Shown: positions 15,276 through 23,073, numbered from the stretch's first letter. The stretch is 33,614 bases of DNA from Kitasatospora aureofaciens (GCF_019192735.1 NZ_JAHTKP010000077.1:1-33614), one strand, 5' to 3'. Numbers and translations are program-made. The notes: generated by a model not told the origin, from the sequence alone.

Positions 15276-15355
15276 GGCGGATCACCTCCATCGGTTACTC
15301 CTCCAGAGTGCGCCGCACCCAGCGTGAACACCAGAGCAGCGGAGGCGGGGGTGAG

Positions 15356-15416
15356 TTGAACACGTTCAAGTCGACGGCGTAGAGTCGCTGGCGGTTGCCG
15401 GTTTGAACGCGTTCAA
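15356..15416 (+). promoter_or_regulatory. Two TTGAACRCGTTCAA operators and a promoter before the YndJ gene
   Basis: TTGAACACGTTCAA (15356-15369) and TTGAACGCGTTCAA (15403-15416, perfect palindrome) have centres 47 bp apart. TTGAAC at 15356-15361 could serve as a -35 box, with TAGAGT at 15380-15385 as a -10 box (18-bp spacer). A regulator on site 1 would then cover the -35 and on site 2 the early transcript. No regulator gene is adjacent. Confidence 0.65.
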
Positions 15417-15432
15417 GTGGGGTGGGTCGGCT

Positions 15433-16290
15433 GTGGGGAAGGGCACGACGGAGCTGGTGGATCTGCTGATCCTGCTCGGCATGGGGGCCATCGTGCCGCT
15501 CGGGCTCGCTCTCATCAACGAACCCGGGCTCGCCCGCGTCCGCCGCCTCTGGCCACTCGCCGCCGTCCCCGGCGCCCTGTCGCTCTGGCTGCCGCGCGGC
15601 GGTCTCGCGGCCGGCAGCGCGGTCCTGTACGCGCTCGGCACGCTCGCCGTCGCCGCCCACGCGCCGCTGCGGCTGGCCCGGACCCGCTCGCTCGCGCCGC
15701 GCGAGATTGCCGTCCTCACCGCGCTCGCCGCCCCGGCGGTGGCGGGGGTGGCGCTGGTGGCCGAGCGGGCCGGGTACGCGCTGTTCGGCTTCGAGCTGCA
15801 CATCCTGGCGCTGACCGTCCCGCACTTCCACTTCGCCGGTTTCACCGCCGCCCTGGTCGCCGGACTGGTCTGTCGGGCCGCCACCCCTGACTCCGCGCCG
15901 GCCCGCGCCGCCGCGCTCAGCGTGCCGGCCGGGACGCTGCTGGTGCTGGCCGGCTACTTCCTCGGCGCCTGGGTCCAGTTCGCCGGCGCGCTCGTGCTCA
16001 CCACCGGCATGTGGCTGGTCGGACTGCTCACCTGGCGCGACCTGCGCACCCGCACCGCCGACCCGCTCGCCGCCCGGCTGCTCGCCGTCTCCTCGGCGGT
16101 GCTCGCGCTCACCATGGTGCTCGCCCTCTGGTGGGCGCTCGGCCAGGCGTCCGGACTCCCCCACCCCACCCTGACCTGGATGGCCGCCACCCACGGCGTC
16201 GGCAACGCGCTGGGCTTCGCCCTGTGCTCGCTGCTCGCCTGGCGGCGACTGACTGCGGAGGTACCGACCGGCCAACTGACCGATGGATAG
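15433..16290 (+). CDS. YndJ-family integral membrane protein
   Basis: The 285-residue product is mostly hydrophobic, with about nine predicted membrane segments. It has the motif HILALTVPHFHFAGFTAALVAG and a later WMAATHGVGNALGFALCSLLAW, features I associate with the YndJ family of Bacillus and actinobacteria. Its function is unknown; the conserved histidines in membrane segments suggest metal, heme or quinone binding, which is only a guess. I chose GTG 15433 because a TTG at 15403 lies inside the palindromic operator; GGGGTGGG stands 6 nt before the GTG. The DUF1990 gene follows closely, probably in one operon. Confidence 0.75.
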   Translation: MGKGTTELVDLLILLGMGAIVPLGLALINEPGLARVRRLWPLAAVPGALSLWLPRGGLAAGSAVLYALGTLAVAAHAPLRLARTRSLAPREIAVLTALAAPAVAGVALVAERAGYALFGFELHILALTVPHFHFAGFTAALVAGLVCRAATPDSAPARAAALSVPAGTLLVLAGYFLGAWVQFAGALVLTTGMWLVGLLTWRDLRTRTADPLAARLLAVSSAVLALTMVLALWWALGQASGLPHPTLTWMAATHGVGNALGFALCSLLAWRRLTAEVPTGQLTDG

Positions 16291-16336
16291 GACTACTTGC
16301 ACCACGCATGTGTGGATCGGCCACGGAGACTCACGG

Positions 16337-16849
16337 ATGAACGACCTCAACTACCCCGAGGTGGGCGCCAGCGCCACCGGCGAACTGCCCGACGGATACA
16401 ACCACTTGCGGCACCGGGTACGCATCGGCTTCGGCCGGGCCGTCCTGGACGTGGCCGGGGCCGCGCTGCTCGGCTGGCGGATGCACCGCCTGGCCGGCGT
16501 GCGGATCGACGCGGACGCGGACGAGGCTGCGCCCGGCGTCGCCGTGCACTGCGCGATCGGCGTCGGCCCGCTGCGGGCCGGTGCCCCCAACCGGGTCCTC
16601 CGCAGCGAGAGCGGCCCCGACCGCTACGGGTTCACGTACGGCACCCGGGACGGCCATCTCGCGTGCGGCGAGGAGACGTTCGCCGTCGAGATGGGGCCGG
16701 ACAAGGCGGTCTGGTTCACCGTCACCGCATTCAGCCGTCCGGTCGCCTGGTGGGCCCGGTTGGCCGGCCCGCTGCTCCCGCTCGCCCAGCGGGCCTTCGC
16801 CCGGCGCTGCGGGCGGGTGCTCGCCCACATCGCTGCGGACGCGGGGTAA
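16337..16849 (+). CDS. DUF1990-family protein
   Basis: The 170-residue protein starts MNDLNYPEVGASATGELPDG and contains GYNHLRHRVRIGFG, GWRMHRLAGV and RYGFTYGTRDGHLACGEETF, which match the DUF1990 family. The fold is thought to be a ligand-binding barrel; no enzyme activity is known. ATG 16337 follows GGAG at 8 nt. It begins 46 bp after the YndJ stop with no terminator, so it is likely the second gene of the YndJ operon. Confidence 0.8.
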   Translation: MNDLNYPEVGASATGELPDGYNHLRHRVRIGFGRAVLDVAGAALLGWRMHRLAGVRIDADADEAAPGVAVHCAIGVGPLRAGAPNRVLRSESGPDRYGFTYGTRDGHLACGEETFAVEMGPDKAVWFTVTAFSRPVAWWARLAGPLLPLAQRAFARRCGRVLAHIAADAG

Positions 16850-16893
16850 TCGTTTGGCGGAGCAGGCGGAGCGTCCGGCATGATCCCCGGACG

Positions 16894-17520
16894 ATGCAGA
16901 TGCAGCCGGTGCTGGAGATCTTCGCCCCCGACGGCTTCGCGCTCTGGCCCACGGGCGAGCACGAGCGGTACGGGTACCTCGTGCTGGACGGCGGGCTGAC
17001 GCCGGCCGAGGTGGGCACGGCGGTGTGGCGGCTCGCCGACTGCAATGACGTCGACCCCGACGAGGACGACGAGCGCGGGCCGCGCCCGGAGGACCCGCTG
17101 GGTGCCTTCCTGCACGGGCTGCTCACCCTGCCGAACCTCTTCGCCCCCGGCGGCTTCCGGGTGACCGACACCGTCACCGGCACCGTCTTCCAGCCGGGCT
17201 GCTGCAGCGGCCTGGAGGAGTGGCGCGCGTGGCACGAGGTGACGGACGGCACGGGCGAGGGCTGGTTCGGCCACGACCCCGAGGCCGTGGCCCAACGCAC
17301 CGACGGCATCGTGCGGTTGCTCGTGGACGCCGAGGACGGCGACAGCCCGGTGATCGAGCTGCCCGTGGACGAGCTGCGCCGGCTCCTCGCCGGGGCCGAG
17401 CAGAACCTGCGCAACTTCCTCCAAACAGCCGCGAGTTGGGCCGAGCAGCAGCTGCCCGAGCAGGTCGCCGCCGTCACCGCCGCGCTCGCCCGCGCGCTGG
17501 ACCTCGGGCCCGCGACATGA
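16894..17520 (+). CDS. Unknown acidic protein
   Basis: I do not recognise this 208-residue protein. It opens MQMQPVLEIFAPDGFALWPTG, has an acidic patch (DPDEDDERGPRPEDPLG), and a conserved-looking VFQPGCCSGLEEWRAWHE with adjacent cysteines. The C-terminal 50 residues are Ala/Leu/Glu-rich and probably helical. There is no signal peptide or membrane segment. The start is uncertain: two ATGs lie at 16894 and 16900 and neither has a good ribosome binding site. Its stop overlaps the next start as ATGA, so the two genes are translationally coupled. Confidence 0.6.
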   Translation: MQMQPVLEIFAPDGFALWPTGEHERYGYLVLDGGLTPAEVGTAVWRLADCNDVDPDEDDERGPRPEDPLGAFLHGLLTLPNLFAPGGFRVTDTVTGTVFQPGCCSGLEEWRAWHEVTDGTGEGWFGHDPEAVAQRTDGIVRLLVDAEDGDSPVIELPVDELRRLLAGAEQNLRNFLQTAASWAEQQLPEQVAAVTAALARALDLGPAT

Positions 17521-18224
17521 CGAGCTTCCTGACCCACCGGGCCCGGGTGCACGACGAGGGGCTCCCGCTGTACCGGCGGCACAGCGCCCTGCGGACCTGC
17601 CTGACCTGCTTCGCCCCCTACGGCCTGCGCGCGACGTACCACCACCTGACGGTCAGCGCCCGGGTGTCGCGGCGGCTGGAGATGGACCCGGACGCACTGG
17701 TGCGGGCCGTGGAGGAACTGCACGAGGCGCGCGTGCTGTGGGTCGCCCGGGCCGAGGGGTACACGGCGCAGCGCCGGGCGGAGAAGCGGGCCGGGCTGCG
17801 GCGGCCGGCGCAGCCGGCGTGGTGGAACCGGCCCTGGTGGGAGCAATCCCCGGACCGGGTCTGGCAGCACGACCCCTTCCTCCACCCGCCGCTGCGACTG
17901 CCCGACTACGTCCGACGGCAGAACGCGGTGATGGACGGCGCCGAGCTGCCCGGCTGCCCGGCCTGCGGAGACGAGGGGCCGGCGGTGTCGCTCCCCACCG
18001 GGCACGGCCGCGCCGAACTGTGCCGGACCTGCGCGCGGGTACTGGAGCCCTGCCCGTGCGGGCGCAGGCACAGCTACGAGCCGGCGCTGCGGGTCGGCTG
18101 GAGCGGGATCTGGCAGCGGCAGCACGTGACCGGGACGGGCGAGCCGAACCCGCACTGGCCGGGCGTCCAGGGGCCCGCCCGGGTCGAGCAGCTGGAGGCG
18201 TACGAGGTGGTCCACCCGTGGTGA
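17517..18224 (+). CDS. Unknown cysteine-rich zinc-ribbon-like protein
   Basis: This 235-residue protein is not recognised. It has LRTCLTCFAPYGLRATYHHL near residue 30 and, at about 140-185, CPACGDEGP, CRTCARVLEPCPCGRRH. That gives several CxxC pairs that could bind zinc. The middle is Trp/Pro-rich (PAWWNRPWWEQSPDRVWQHD). The ATG overlaps the upstream stop (ATGA). The 19-bp gap to the convergent anti-sigma gene leaves no room for a separate terminator. It may work with the preceding protein, which is inferred only from coupling. Confidence 0.6.
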   Translation: MTSFLTHRARVHDEGLPLYRRHSALRTCLTCFAPYGLRATYHHLTVSARVSRRLEMDPDALVRAVEELHEARVLWVARAEGYTAQRRAEKRAGLRRPAQPAWWNRPWWEQSPDRVWQHDPFLHPPLRLPDYVRRQNAVMDGAELPGCPACGDEGPAVSLPTGHGRAELCRTCARVLEPCPCGRRHSYEPALRVGWSGIWQRQHVTGTGEPNPHWPGVQGPARVEQLEAYEVVHPW

Positions 18225-18243
18225 AGCTCCACGCGCCCCGAGG

Positions 18244-19014
18244 TCAGGCCCTGTGTGCCGGGACGGAGACCAGCATGGTGCCGTCCTGGACCCGCACCTC
18301 GAAGTGGTCGATGTCCCCCGGCTGGAGCGCCGCGCCGCCTGAGATGTGCAGCACGCCCGGGTCGGCCGGCTCGCTGTAGCCGCCCGCCGGGACGCTCCAG
18401 GTGGTGACCGTCTGGCGCTCGCCGGTGTGCGAGACGGCGACCAGGCGGCAGGTCAACGGGCCGTGCACGTTCGCGAGTTGCAGGCTGATCTGGCTGCCCC
18501 AGGTCTTCGCGTCCACCCCGACGGTGGCCCGCGCGCCGGTGTTCGGGTCGGTGGCGGTGAACTGCTCGGCGACGGCGACCACGGCGGGCGTGGACTCGGC
18601 GGTGAGCACCGCGGCCGTGACGGCGGGACCCGCAGCCACCATCACGGCCGCGGCCAGGGCCAGCACCAGCCGCCGTATCCGGCCCCGCCGCCGGCCGGCC
18701 GTGACATCGGCGACCAGCCGGTCCAGGAGGGCGGGGTCCGGGCGCGGGACCGGGCCGGCCGGTTCGAGGCCGGCCGCCTCGGCCGAGACCGCGTACTCGG
18801 CCAGCAGGGGCTCGACGAAGCCGAGTTCCGCGACCTGCTCGGCGCACTGCGGGCAACCGGCCAGGTGCTCCTCGAACGCGGCGCGCTCGGCGGGCTCCAG
18901 CAGGCCGAGCAGGTACGCGCCGACGTCGATGTGCTCGGGTCCGCCCGGGACGGGGTCGGGTCCGCCCGGGACGGGGTCGGGTCCGCCCGGGACGGGGTCG
19001 GGGCGCTCGGTCAC
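18244..19014 (-). CDS. Anti-sigma factor with zinc-finger domain
   Basis: The 256-residue protein has a zinc-finger anti-sigma domain at about residues 30-65 (AFEEHLAGCPQCAEQVAEL, the HxxxCxxC core). A single membrane helix follows near residues 115-140 (RRLVLALAAAVMVAAGPAVTAAVL), then an extracytoplasmic beta-rich domain. It should hold the sigma factor at the membrane and release it on a signal. The GTG start overlaps the sigma stop as GTGA, a typical coupled pair. The N terminus carries PDPVPGG three times from a perfect 21-bp tandem repeat, apparently an added tail before the conserved domain. Confidence 0.88.
   Translation of the reverse strand: MTERPDPVPGGPDPVPGGPDPVPGGPEHIDVGAYLLGLLEPAERAAFEEHLAGCPQCAEQVAELGFVEPLLAEYAVSAEAAGLEPAGPVPRPDPALLDRLVADVTAGRRRGRIRRLVLALAAAVMVAAGPAVTAAVLTAESTPAVVAVAEQFTATDPNTGARATVGVDAKTWGSQISLQLANVHGPLTCRLVAVSHTGERQTVTTWSVPAGGYSEPADPGVLHISGGAALQPGDIDHFEVRVQDGTMLVSVPAHRA
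18940..19002. repeat. 21-bp perfect tandem repeat in the anti-sigma N terminus
   Basis: Three identical 21-bp units lie at 18940-18960, 18961-18981 and 18982-19002. Read on the minus strand they encode PDPVPGG repeats at residues 5-25, in frame. Copy number can vary without breaking the gene. Confidence 0.92.
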
Positions 19015-19580
19015 GATGTCACTCCCCGTTCCTCCAGCGCGAGCCTGAGCGAGCGCAGTGCGTAGAACACCCGCGACCGGACGGTCCCGGCCGGGATGCC
19101 GAGTTCGGCCGCCGCCTCGCGGGCGGTGCGGCCCTTCAGATAGGTCTCGACGATGATCTCCCGGTGCGCGGGCGAGAGGTCGCCGAGCGCGTCCGCGATG
19201 GTCATCAGCCGCAGGGTGCGGTCGAGTTCGTCCTCGGCGGGCATCAGCTCCAGCGGAGCCGCGTCCACCTCGTGGGGCCGGGAGCGGGCGCTGCGGTGGT
19301 CGTCGATGACGATCCGCCGCGCGACCGTGACCAGCCAGGGCCGGAGCGAGCCGGCCGCGGGGTCGAGCCGGTGGATGTTCCGCCAGGCCCGGACCAGGGT
19401 CTCCTGGACGACCTCCTCGGCGCGCTGGCGGTCGCCGGCCACCAGGTGGAGCACGAAGCCGAAGAGCGGACCGGCGTGCTCGTGGTACAGGGCGCGCATC
19501 AACTCCTCGTCCGCCGCCCCCGGGCCGTGCGCGGCCGCGCCGCCGGGGTGCTCCTCGGTCACCACTTCATCGTTGCGCAC
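19011..19580 (-). CDS. ECF sigma factor
   Basis: The 189-residue protein has region 2 (LMRALYHEHAGPLFGFVLHL, then AEEVVQETLVRAWRN and RPWLVTVARRIVIDDHRSARSR) and region 4 (LSPAHREIIVETYLKGRTAREAAAELGIPAGTVRSRVFYALRSL split over residues 135-180). It resembles the SigK/SigL-type ECF factors paired with zinc-finger anti-sigmas. The GTG start has AGGAG 7 nt upstream. It is flanked by the lipoprotein gene (upstream, 51 bp) and the overlapping anti-sigma gene, so the three likely form one operon. Confidence 0.92.
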   Translation of the reverse strand: MRNDEVVTEEHPGGAAAHGPGAADEELMRALYHEHAGPLFGFVLHLVAGDRQRAEEVVQETLVRAWRNIHRLDPAAGSLRPWLVTVARRIVIDDHRSARSRPHEVDAAPLELMPAEDELDRTLRLMTIADALGDLSPAHREIIVETYLKGRTAREAAAELGIPAGTVRSRVFYALRSLRLALEERGVTS

Positions 19581-19631
19581 CCGTGTCTCCTGGTCGAGGG
19601 CCGCCAGCGGCGGGCCGGTCGGGCGTGCTGG

Positions 19632-20348
19632 TCAGTAGCCGTAACCGCTGCTCGGTGGGGTGGGCTTCGGGGTGGGCTTGGGGGGCGCGGGCATGCTCGG
19701 CTTCGGGGTGGCGCGGGTGCTCGGCATCGAGTTCGAGCCGCTCGTGACGCCCGCCTTGCCGCCGGTCGGGGTCAGCGCGAACCAGGCGCCGGCCACGCCC
19801 TGGCCCTTGGTGTCGCCGGGCTTGCTGTCCGGCGCGTAGCGGTAGGCCGGCCAACCGTTCAGGGTGACCTGCTTGCGGCCGTCGTCGCGGGTGAGGGTGC
19901 CGACCAGCTTGCTGTCGATGCCCTTGACCGTGACGTTGCCGTTCGACGGCTCCGGCGGCCAGAGCGAGGAGCAGTCGGCGTTGCAGTACGACTGCGGCGG
20001 GTTGTTGTGGTCCTGGTCGAAGCGGTAGAGCGTGAATCCGGCGCTGTCGGTGACGATCGTGCCGAGCTTGGGGTCGGTGGCGGTCTGCAGGGTCGGGGCG
20101 GCGGGGGCCGGGGGCGTGCTCGGAGCGGGCGGCGTGGTCGGCGCGGGTGTGCTCGGAGCGGGCGGCGTGGTCGGCGCGGGTGTGCTCGGCGCCGGTGCGC
20201 TCGGGGCAGGTGTGCTCGGGGCACTCGGGGTGGTGGGTTTCGCCGTCGAGCCGGAGCCGCCGTACGACCCGCAGCCGGCCACCAGGGCTGCCACGGCGAG
20301 GCCGGAGGCGAGCAGGGCGGCGCGGCGAGTGTGGGAGGTGCTGCGCAT
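19632..20348 (-). CDS. Secreted lipoprotein with COG4315-type repeat domain
   Basis: The 238-residue precursor has a lipoprotein signal ending LAVAALVAGC (lipobox LVAGC). A Pro/Thr/Ala linker (residues 35-85) follows, built from imperfect repeats. The domain then has LGTIVTDSAGFTLYRFDQDH, YCNADCSSLWPP and GRKQVTLNGWPAYRYAPD, the pattern of actinobacterial lipoproteins of the COG4315 group. The C-terminal tail is Pro/Lys-rich and ends SSGYGY. The ATG has GGGAGC at 6 nt. Its position ahead of the sigma/anti-sigma pair suggests it is part of that surface-sensing operon. Redox sensing is a guess. Confidence 0.85.
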   Translation of the reverse strand: MRSTSHTRRAALLASGLAVAALVAGCGSYGGSGSTAKPTTPSAPSTPAPSAPAPSTPAPTTPPAPSTPAPTTPPAPSTPPAPAAPTLQTATDPKLGTIVTDSAGFTLYRFDQDHNNPPQSYCNADCSSLWPPEPSNGNVTVKGIDSKLVGTLTRDDGRKQVTLNGWPAYRYAPDSKPGDTKGQGVAGAWFALTPTGGKAGVTSGSNSMPSTRATPKPSMPAPPKPTPKPTPPSSGYGY

Positions 20349-20558
20349 GGTGCGCTCCCGCGGTCGGGGACGGGGTGGACACCCTTAGGTACGGACGGTG
20401 GCGGAGGGTTGCTCAACCGGCGCGCTGCTCGACCGGTGCGCTGGTCGACCGGCGGGCGGGATTCCCCGGGAGCCCGGGCCGGAATAGCCTGCGACCACGG
20501 GCCGTTGTCGCGGGCACATGGCCTGAACCGCCGCCTCCGGAAGGGAAGGAATCGCGAC

Positions 20559-20948
20559 ATGAGCAGCACGGTCGAGCTGACCAAGGAGAACTTCGACGAC
20601 ATCGTCCCCGGTCCGGCGGGCAAGGACTTCGTCTTCATCGACTTCTGGGCCGACTGGTGCGGTCCCTGCCGCCAGTTCGCCCCGGTGTACGAGAAGGCCG
20701 CCGAGCGCCACCAGGACCTGGTGTTCGCCAAGGTGGACACCGAGGCGCAGCAGGAGCTGGCCGCGGCGTTCGGGATCCAGTCGATCCCGACGCTGGCGAT
20801 CATCCGCGAGGGCGTGCTCGTCTTCTCGCAGGCCGGCGCGCTGCCGGAGGCGGTGTTCGAGGATCTGATCGGCCAGGCGCGGGATCTGGACATGACCGAG
20901 GTGAGGCGCAAGGTCGCGGAGGAGCAGGCGGCCGACCGGCAGGTGTGA
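20559..20948 (+). CDS. trxA: Thioredoxin
   Basis: The 129-residue protein has the canonical active site WADWCGPCRQF (Cys34, Cys37), the cis-Pro loop SIPTLAIIREG, and the usual FAKVDTE strand, all typical of thioredoxin. It has about 20 extra residues at the C terminus (LDMTEVRRKVAEEQAADRQV). It should reduce protein disulfides in the cytoplasm with thioredoxin reductase. The ATG has GGAAGGA 8 nt upstream. It converges on the WYL regulator gene with a 9-bp gap between stops. It is probably an accessory thioredoxin, since no trxB is beside it. Confidence 0.93.
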   Translation: MSSTVELTKENFDDIVPGPAGKDFVFIDFWADWCGPCRQFAPVYEKAAERHQDLVFAKVDTEAQQELAAAFGIQSIPTLAIIREGVLVFSQAGALPEAVFEDLIGQARDLDMTEVRRKVAEEQAADRQV

Positions 20949-20957
20949 CGGAGCGGG

Positions 20958-22019
20958 TCAGGGGCCCGGGGAGTCGTCCTCCCCGGGCGTTTTCCGCTCG
21001 CCCTGGTTCTGCTCGTGCCCGCCCTCGTTCTGCCCGCCCTGGTTCTGCTCGTGCCCGCCCTCGCCCTGCCCGCTCCACGCGGTGAGCCGGTCCGCGAGTG
21101 CCCGGACCTCGTCGCGCAGCGCGGCCGGCTCGCGGACGGTGAACGGGCGGCCGAGGCCGGCCAGCATCACCGCGACGCCGTCCAGGTTCTGCGCCCTGGC
21201 CCGCAGCAGCACCCGGCTCTCGGCCAGCTCGGTGACCGTCCCGGCGGAGCGCGGCAGGCGGTGGCGGGCCTCGGCGAGCGTCATCCCGAGCTCCACCTCC
21301 ACCCGGTGCGTCCACGGCACCGAGGCCAGCGACTCCACCACCCGCTGCACCGGGTCGAAGTCGTCGGGCGGCTCGAAGCGGTCCTCGCGCGGCTCGACCC
21401 GCCCGATCCGGTCCAGCCGGAAGGTGCGCAGCTCGCCGCTGCGGTGGTCCAGCCCGGTGGTGTACCAGCGGCCCGAGTGAAAGACCAGGCCGTACGGGTC
21501 GAACGCACGCTCGCTGGGCCGGTCCTCGCGGTCCCGGTAGGCGAGCACGACCCGGCGCCGGCGGCGGGCCGCCTCGGCGAGGGTGAACAGCGCGGCGGCG
21601 GCCGGGCTGGGTCCGGCGACCGGCGCGGCGGTCAGGCCGAGGGTTTGCTCGACGGCGTCGATCCGCTCGCGCAGGCCGGGCGGCAGGACCCGCTGGATCT
21701 TCGCGAGCGCCGTCTCCGCGGCCCGCTCCCCCACCGACAGGCCCGAGCTTCGCCCGGCGAGCAGACCGAGGACGACGGAGGCCGCCTCGTCGCCGGTGAG
21801 CATCAGCGGCGGGAGCCGGTAGCCGGGCAGCAGGCGGTAGCCGCCGTAGCGGCCCCGGTCGGCCTGCACGGGGATGCCGAGGTCGACCAGGCGGGCGGTG
21901 TAGCGGCGGACGGTGCGCTCGTCGACGTCCAGGCGGGCGGCGAGTTCGGCGCCGGTCAGGCCTGGGCGGTCCTGGAGCAGCTCCAGGAGGGCGAGCACGC
22001 GGCTGACCGGGTGATCCAC
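20958..22019 (-). CDS. WYL-domain transcriptional regulator (YafY-like)
   Basis: The 353-residue protein has an N-terminal HTH (SRVLALLELLQDRPGLTGAELAARLDVDERTVRRY), a WYL domain around residues 140-215 (VVLAYRDREDRPSERAFDPYGLVFHSGRWYTTGLD), and a C-terminal WCX-type extension. These regulators bind nucleic-acid or nucleotide ligands through WYL. It starts at GTG 22019 and is divergent from the alpha/beta hydrolase gene, a likely target. The C-terminal tail is a Gly/His/Glu/Gln-rich stretch made by a 36-bp in-frame tandem duplication, and the end overlaps the trxA terminator. The tail is not part of the family core. Confidence 0.88.
   Translation of the reverse strand: MDHPVSRVLALLELLQDRPGLTGAELAARLDVDERTVRRYTARLVDLGIPVQADRGRYGGYRLLPGYRLPPLMLTGDEAASVVLGLLAGRSSGLSVGERAAETALAKIQRVLPPGLRERIDAVEQTLGLTAAPVAGPSPAAAALFTLAEAARRRRRVVLAYRDREDRPSERAFDPYGLVFHSGRWYTTGLDHRSGELRTFRLDRIGRVEPREDRFEPPDDFDPVQRVVESLASVPWTHRVEVELGMTLAEARHRLPRSAGTVTELAESRVLLRARAQNLDGVAVMLAGLGRPFTVREPAALRDEVRALADRLTAWSGQGEGGHEQNQGGQNEGGHEQNQGERKTPGEDDSPGP
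20964..20988 (+). terminator. trxA terminator inside the end of the WYL gene
   Basis: GCCCGGGGAG (20964-20973) and CTCCCCGGGC (20979-20988) form a perfect 10-bp stem with a TCGTC loop, followed by GTTTT. This is the clearest intrinsic terminator in the window. It falls within the last codons of the convergent WYL gene. Confidence 0.88.
20999..21070. repeat. 36-bp in-frame tandem duplication in the WYL gene tail
   Basis: Units at 20999-21034 and 21035-21070 differ at two adjacent bases. They encode repeated EGGHEQNQG-type segments near the C terminus. Because 36 is divisible by three, the frame is kept. Confidence 0.9.
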
Positions 22020-22031
22020 GAGTTCCCCCTG

Positions 22032-22078
22032 CTGTCCGGGCGGCTGTCCGGACGATTATCCGGGCGGGCCCTGTCCGG
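22032..22078. promoter_or_regulatory. CTGTCCGG repeats in the WYL/hydrolase divergent region
   Basis: CTGTCCGG occurs at 22032-22039, 22044-22051 and 22071-22078, with a related ATCCGGGC between. The second forms the palindrome GTCCGGAC (22046-22053). The cluster sits just upstream of the WYL start and could be its binding site. It may equally be another slippage-derived repeat. Confidence 0.4.
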
Positions 22079-22110
22079 ATTCGATCCTAGAGTCGTCGGC
22101 GACGGAGGTC

Positions 22111-22182
22111 CTGCCGACGGGCCTGCCGCAGGTACTGCCGCAGGTACTGCCGAAAGTGCTGCCGAAGGTACTGCCGACCGCG
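22111..22182. repeat. 12-bp tandem repeat in the hydrolase leader
   Basis: Six consecutive 12-bp units start at 22111, 22123, 22135, 22147, 22159 and 22171, with consensus CTGCCGCAGGTA and stepwise variants. The array ends immediately before the AAGGAG of the hydrolase gene, so it is probably transcribed into the 5' leader. Confidence 0.88.
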
Positions 22183-22197
22183 AAGGAGCGATTCACC

Positions 22198-22932
22198 ATG
22201 AGTACGTTCGTACTGGTCCCCGGTTTCTGGCTCGGCGCCTGGGCGTGGGACGAGGTCGCCGCGCCGCTGCGCGCCGCCGGGCACACGGTCTACGCGGTGA
22301 GCCTGCCCGGTCTGGCCGAGCGGGCCTCGGAGAAGGGCGACTTCGGGCTGGAGGACCACATCGCCGACCTGGCCGCGCTGCTGGTCCGCGAGGACCTGCA
22401 CGACGTGGTGCTGGTCGCGCACAGCGGCGCCTGTGCCCCGGTCGGCGGGGTGGCCGACCGGATGCCGGAGCGCATCCGCCGGGTGGTCTACCTGGACAGC
22501 GGTCCGATGATCGACGGCGGCTCGCTGTACGACCTCTGGCAGCCCGACTACCGCGAGGCGGCCGACGCCTCGGTGGTCGACGGCCGCCTGCCGATGCCCT
22601 CCTGGGCCGACATCGCCGCCCACGGCGCCAGCATCGAGGGCCTGGACGAGGCCGCCCTGGCCCGGATCCGCACACGTTTCACCCCGCACCCGGCCGGCGC
22701 GTACCGGGACCGGCTGCGGCTGACCGGCGCCGGGGCCGGGCTGCCGCAGGCGCTGGTCTCCTGCTCGTTCCCGCTCTCCCAGGTGCACGCGATGATCGAG
22801 GCCGGCCACCCGTGGTTCGCCGGGCTGGACGGGCCGAACTGGGCGCTGCGCGAACTGCCCACCGGGCACTGGCCGATGTTCTCCCGCCCGGCCGACACGG
22901 CGGCGGTGCTGGTGGAACTCGCGGCGCTCTGA
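22198..22932 (+). CDS. Alpha/beta hydrolase (esterase-like)
   Basis: The 244-residue protein has the fold landmarks LVPGFWLGAWAWDEV (oxyanion region), the nucleophile elbow LVAHSGACAP (Ser76, an AHSGA variant of GxSxG) and the catalytic His in PTGHWPMFS (His224). It resembles the EstC/salicylate-esterase type of small hydrolases. The substrate is unknown. ATG 22198 has AAGGAG about 9 nt upstream. It is divergent from the WYL regulator, and a six-unit 12-bp repeat fills its leader. An OsmC gene follows after 141 bp. Confidence 0.85.
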   Translation: MSTFVLVPGFWLGAWAWDEVAAPLRAAGHTVYAVSLPGLAERASEKGDFGLEDHIADLAALLVREDLHDVVLVAHSGACAPVGGVADRMPERIRRVVYLDSGPMIDGGSLYDLWQPDYREAADASVVDGRLPMPSWADIAAHGASIEGLDEAALARIRTRFTPHPAGAYRDRLRLTGAGAGLPQALVSCSFPLSQVHAMIEAGHPWFAGLDGPNWALRELPTGHWPMFSRPADTAAVLVELAAL

Positions 22933-23073
22933 GCGGTATTCGCTCGACGCCCCGTCCGCGTGTTCGCCTGCGCGAACGCGTGCCGGCGGCGCAGGATGGG
23001 CACGGCGCCGGGCATGCGGCCCGGCGCCGGTCCGGCGGGGAGGCCGGGCGCGAGCGGAGAGCGAGCAACGTCC

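Noticed and set aside
15403..15432. TTG start for the YndJ gene at 15403
   Set aside because: The codon lies inside the perfect palindrome TTGAACGCGTTCAA and has no ribosome site. GTG 15433 is better placed.
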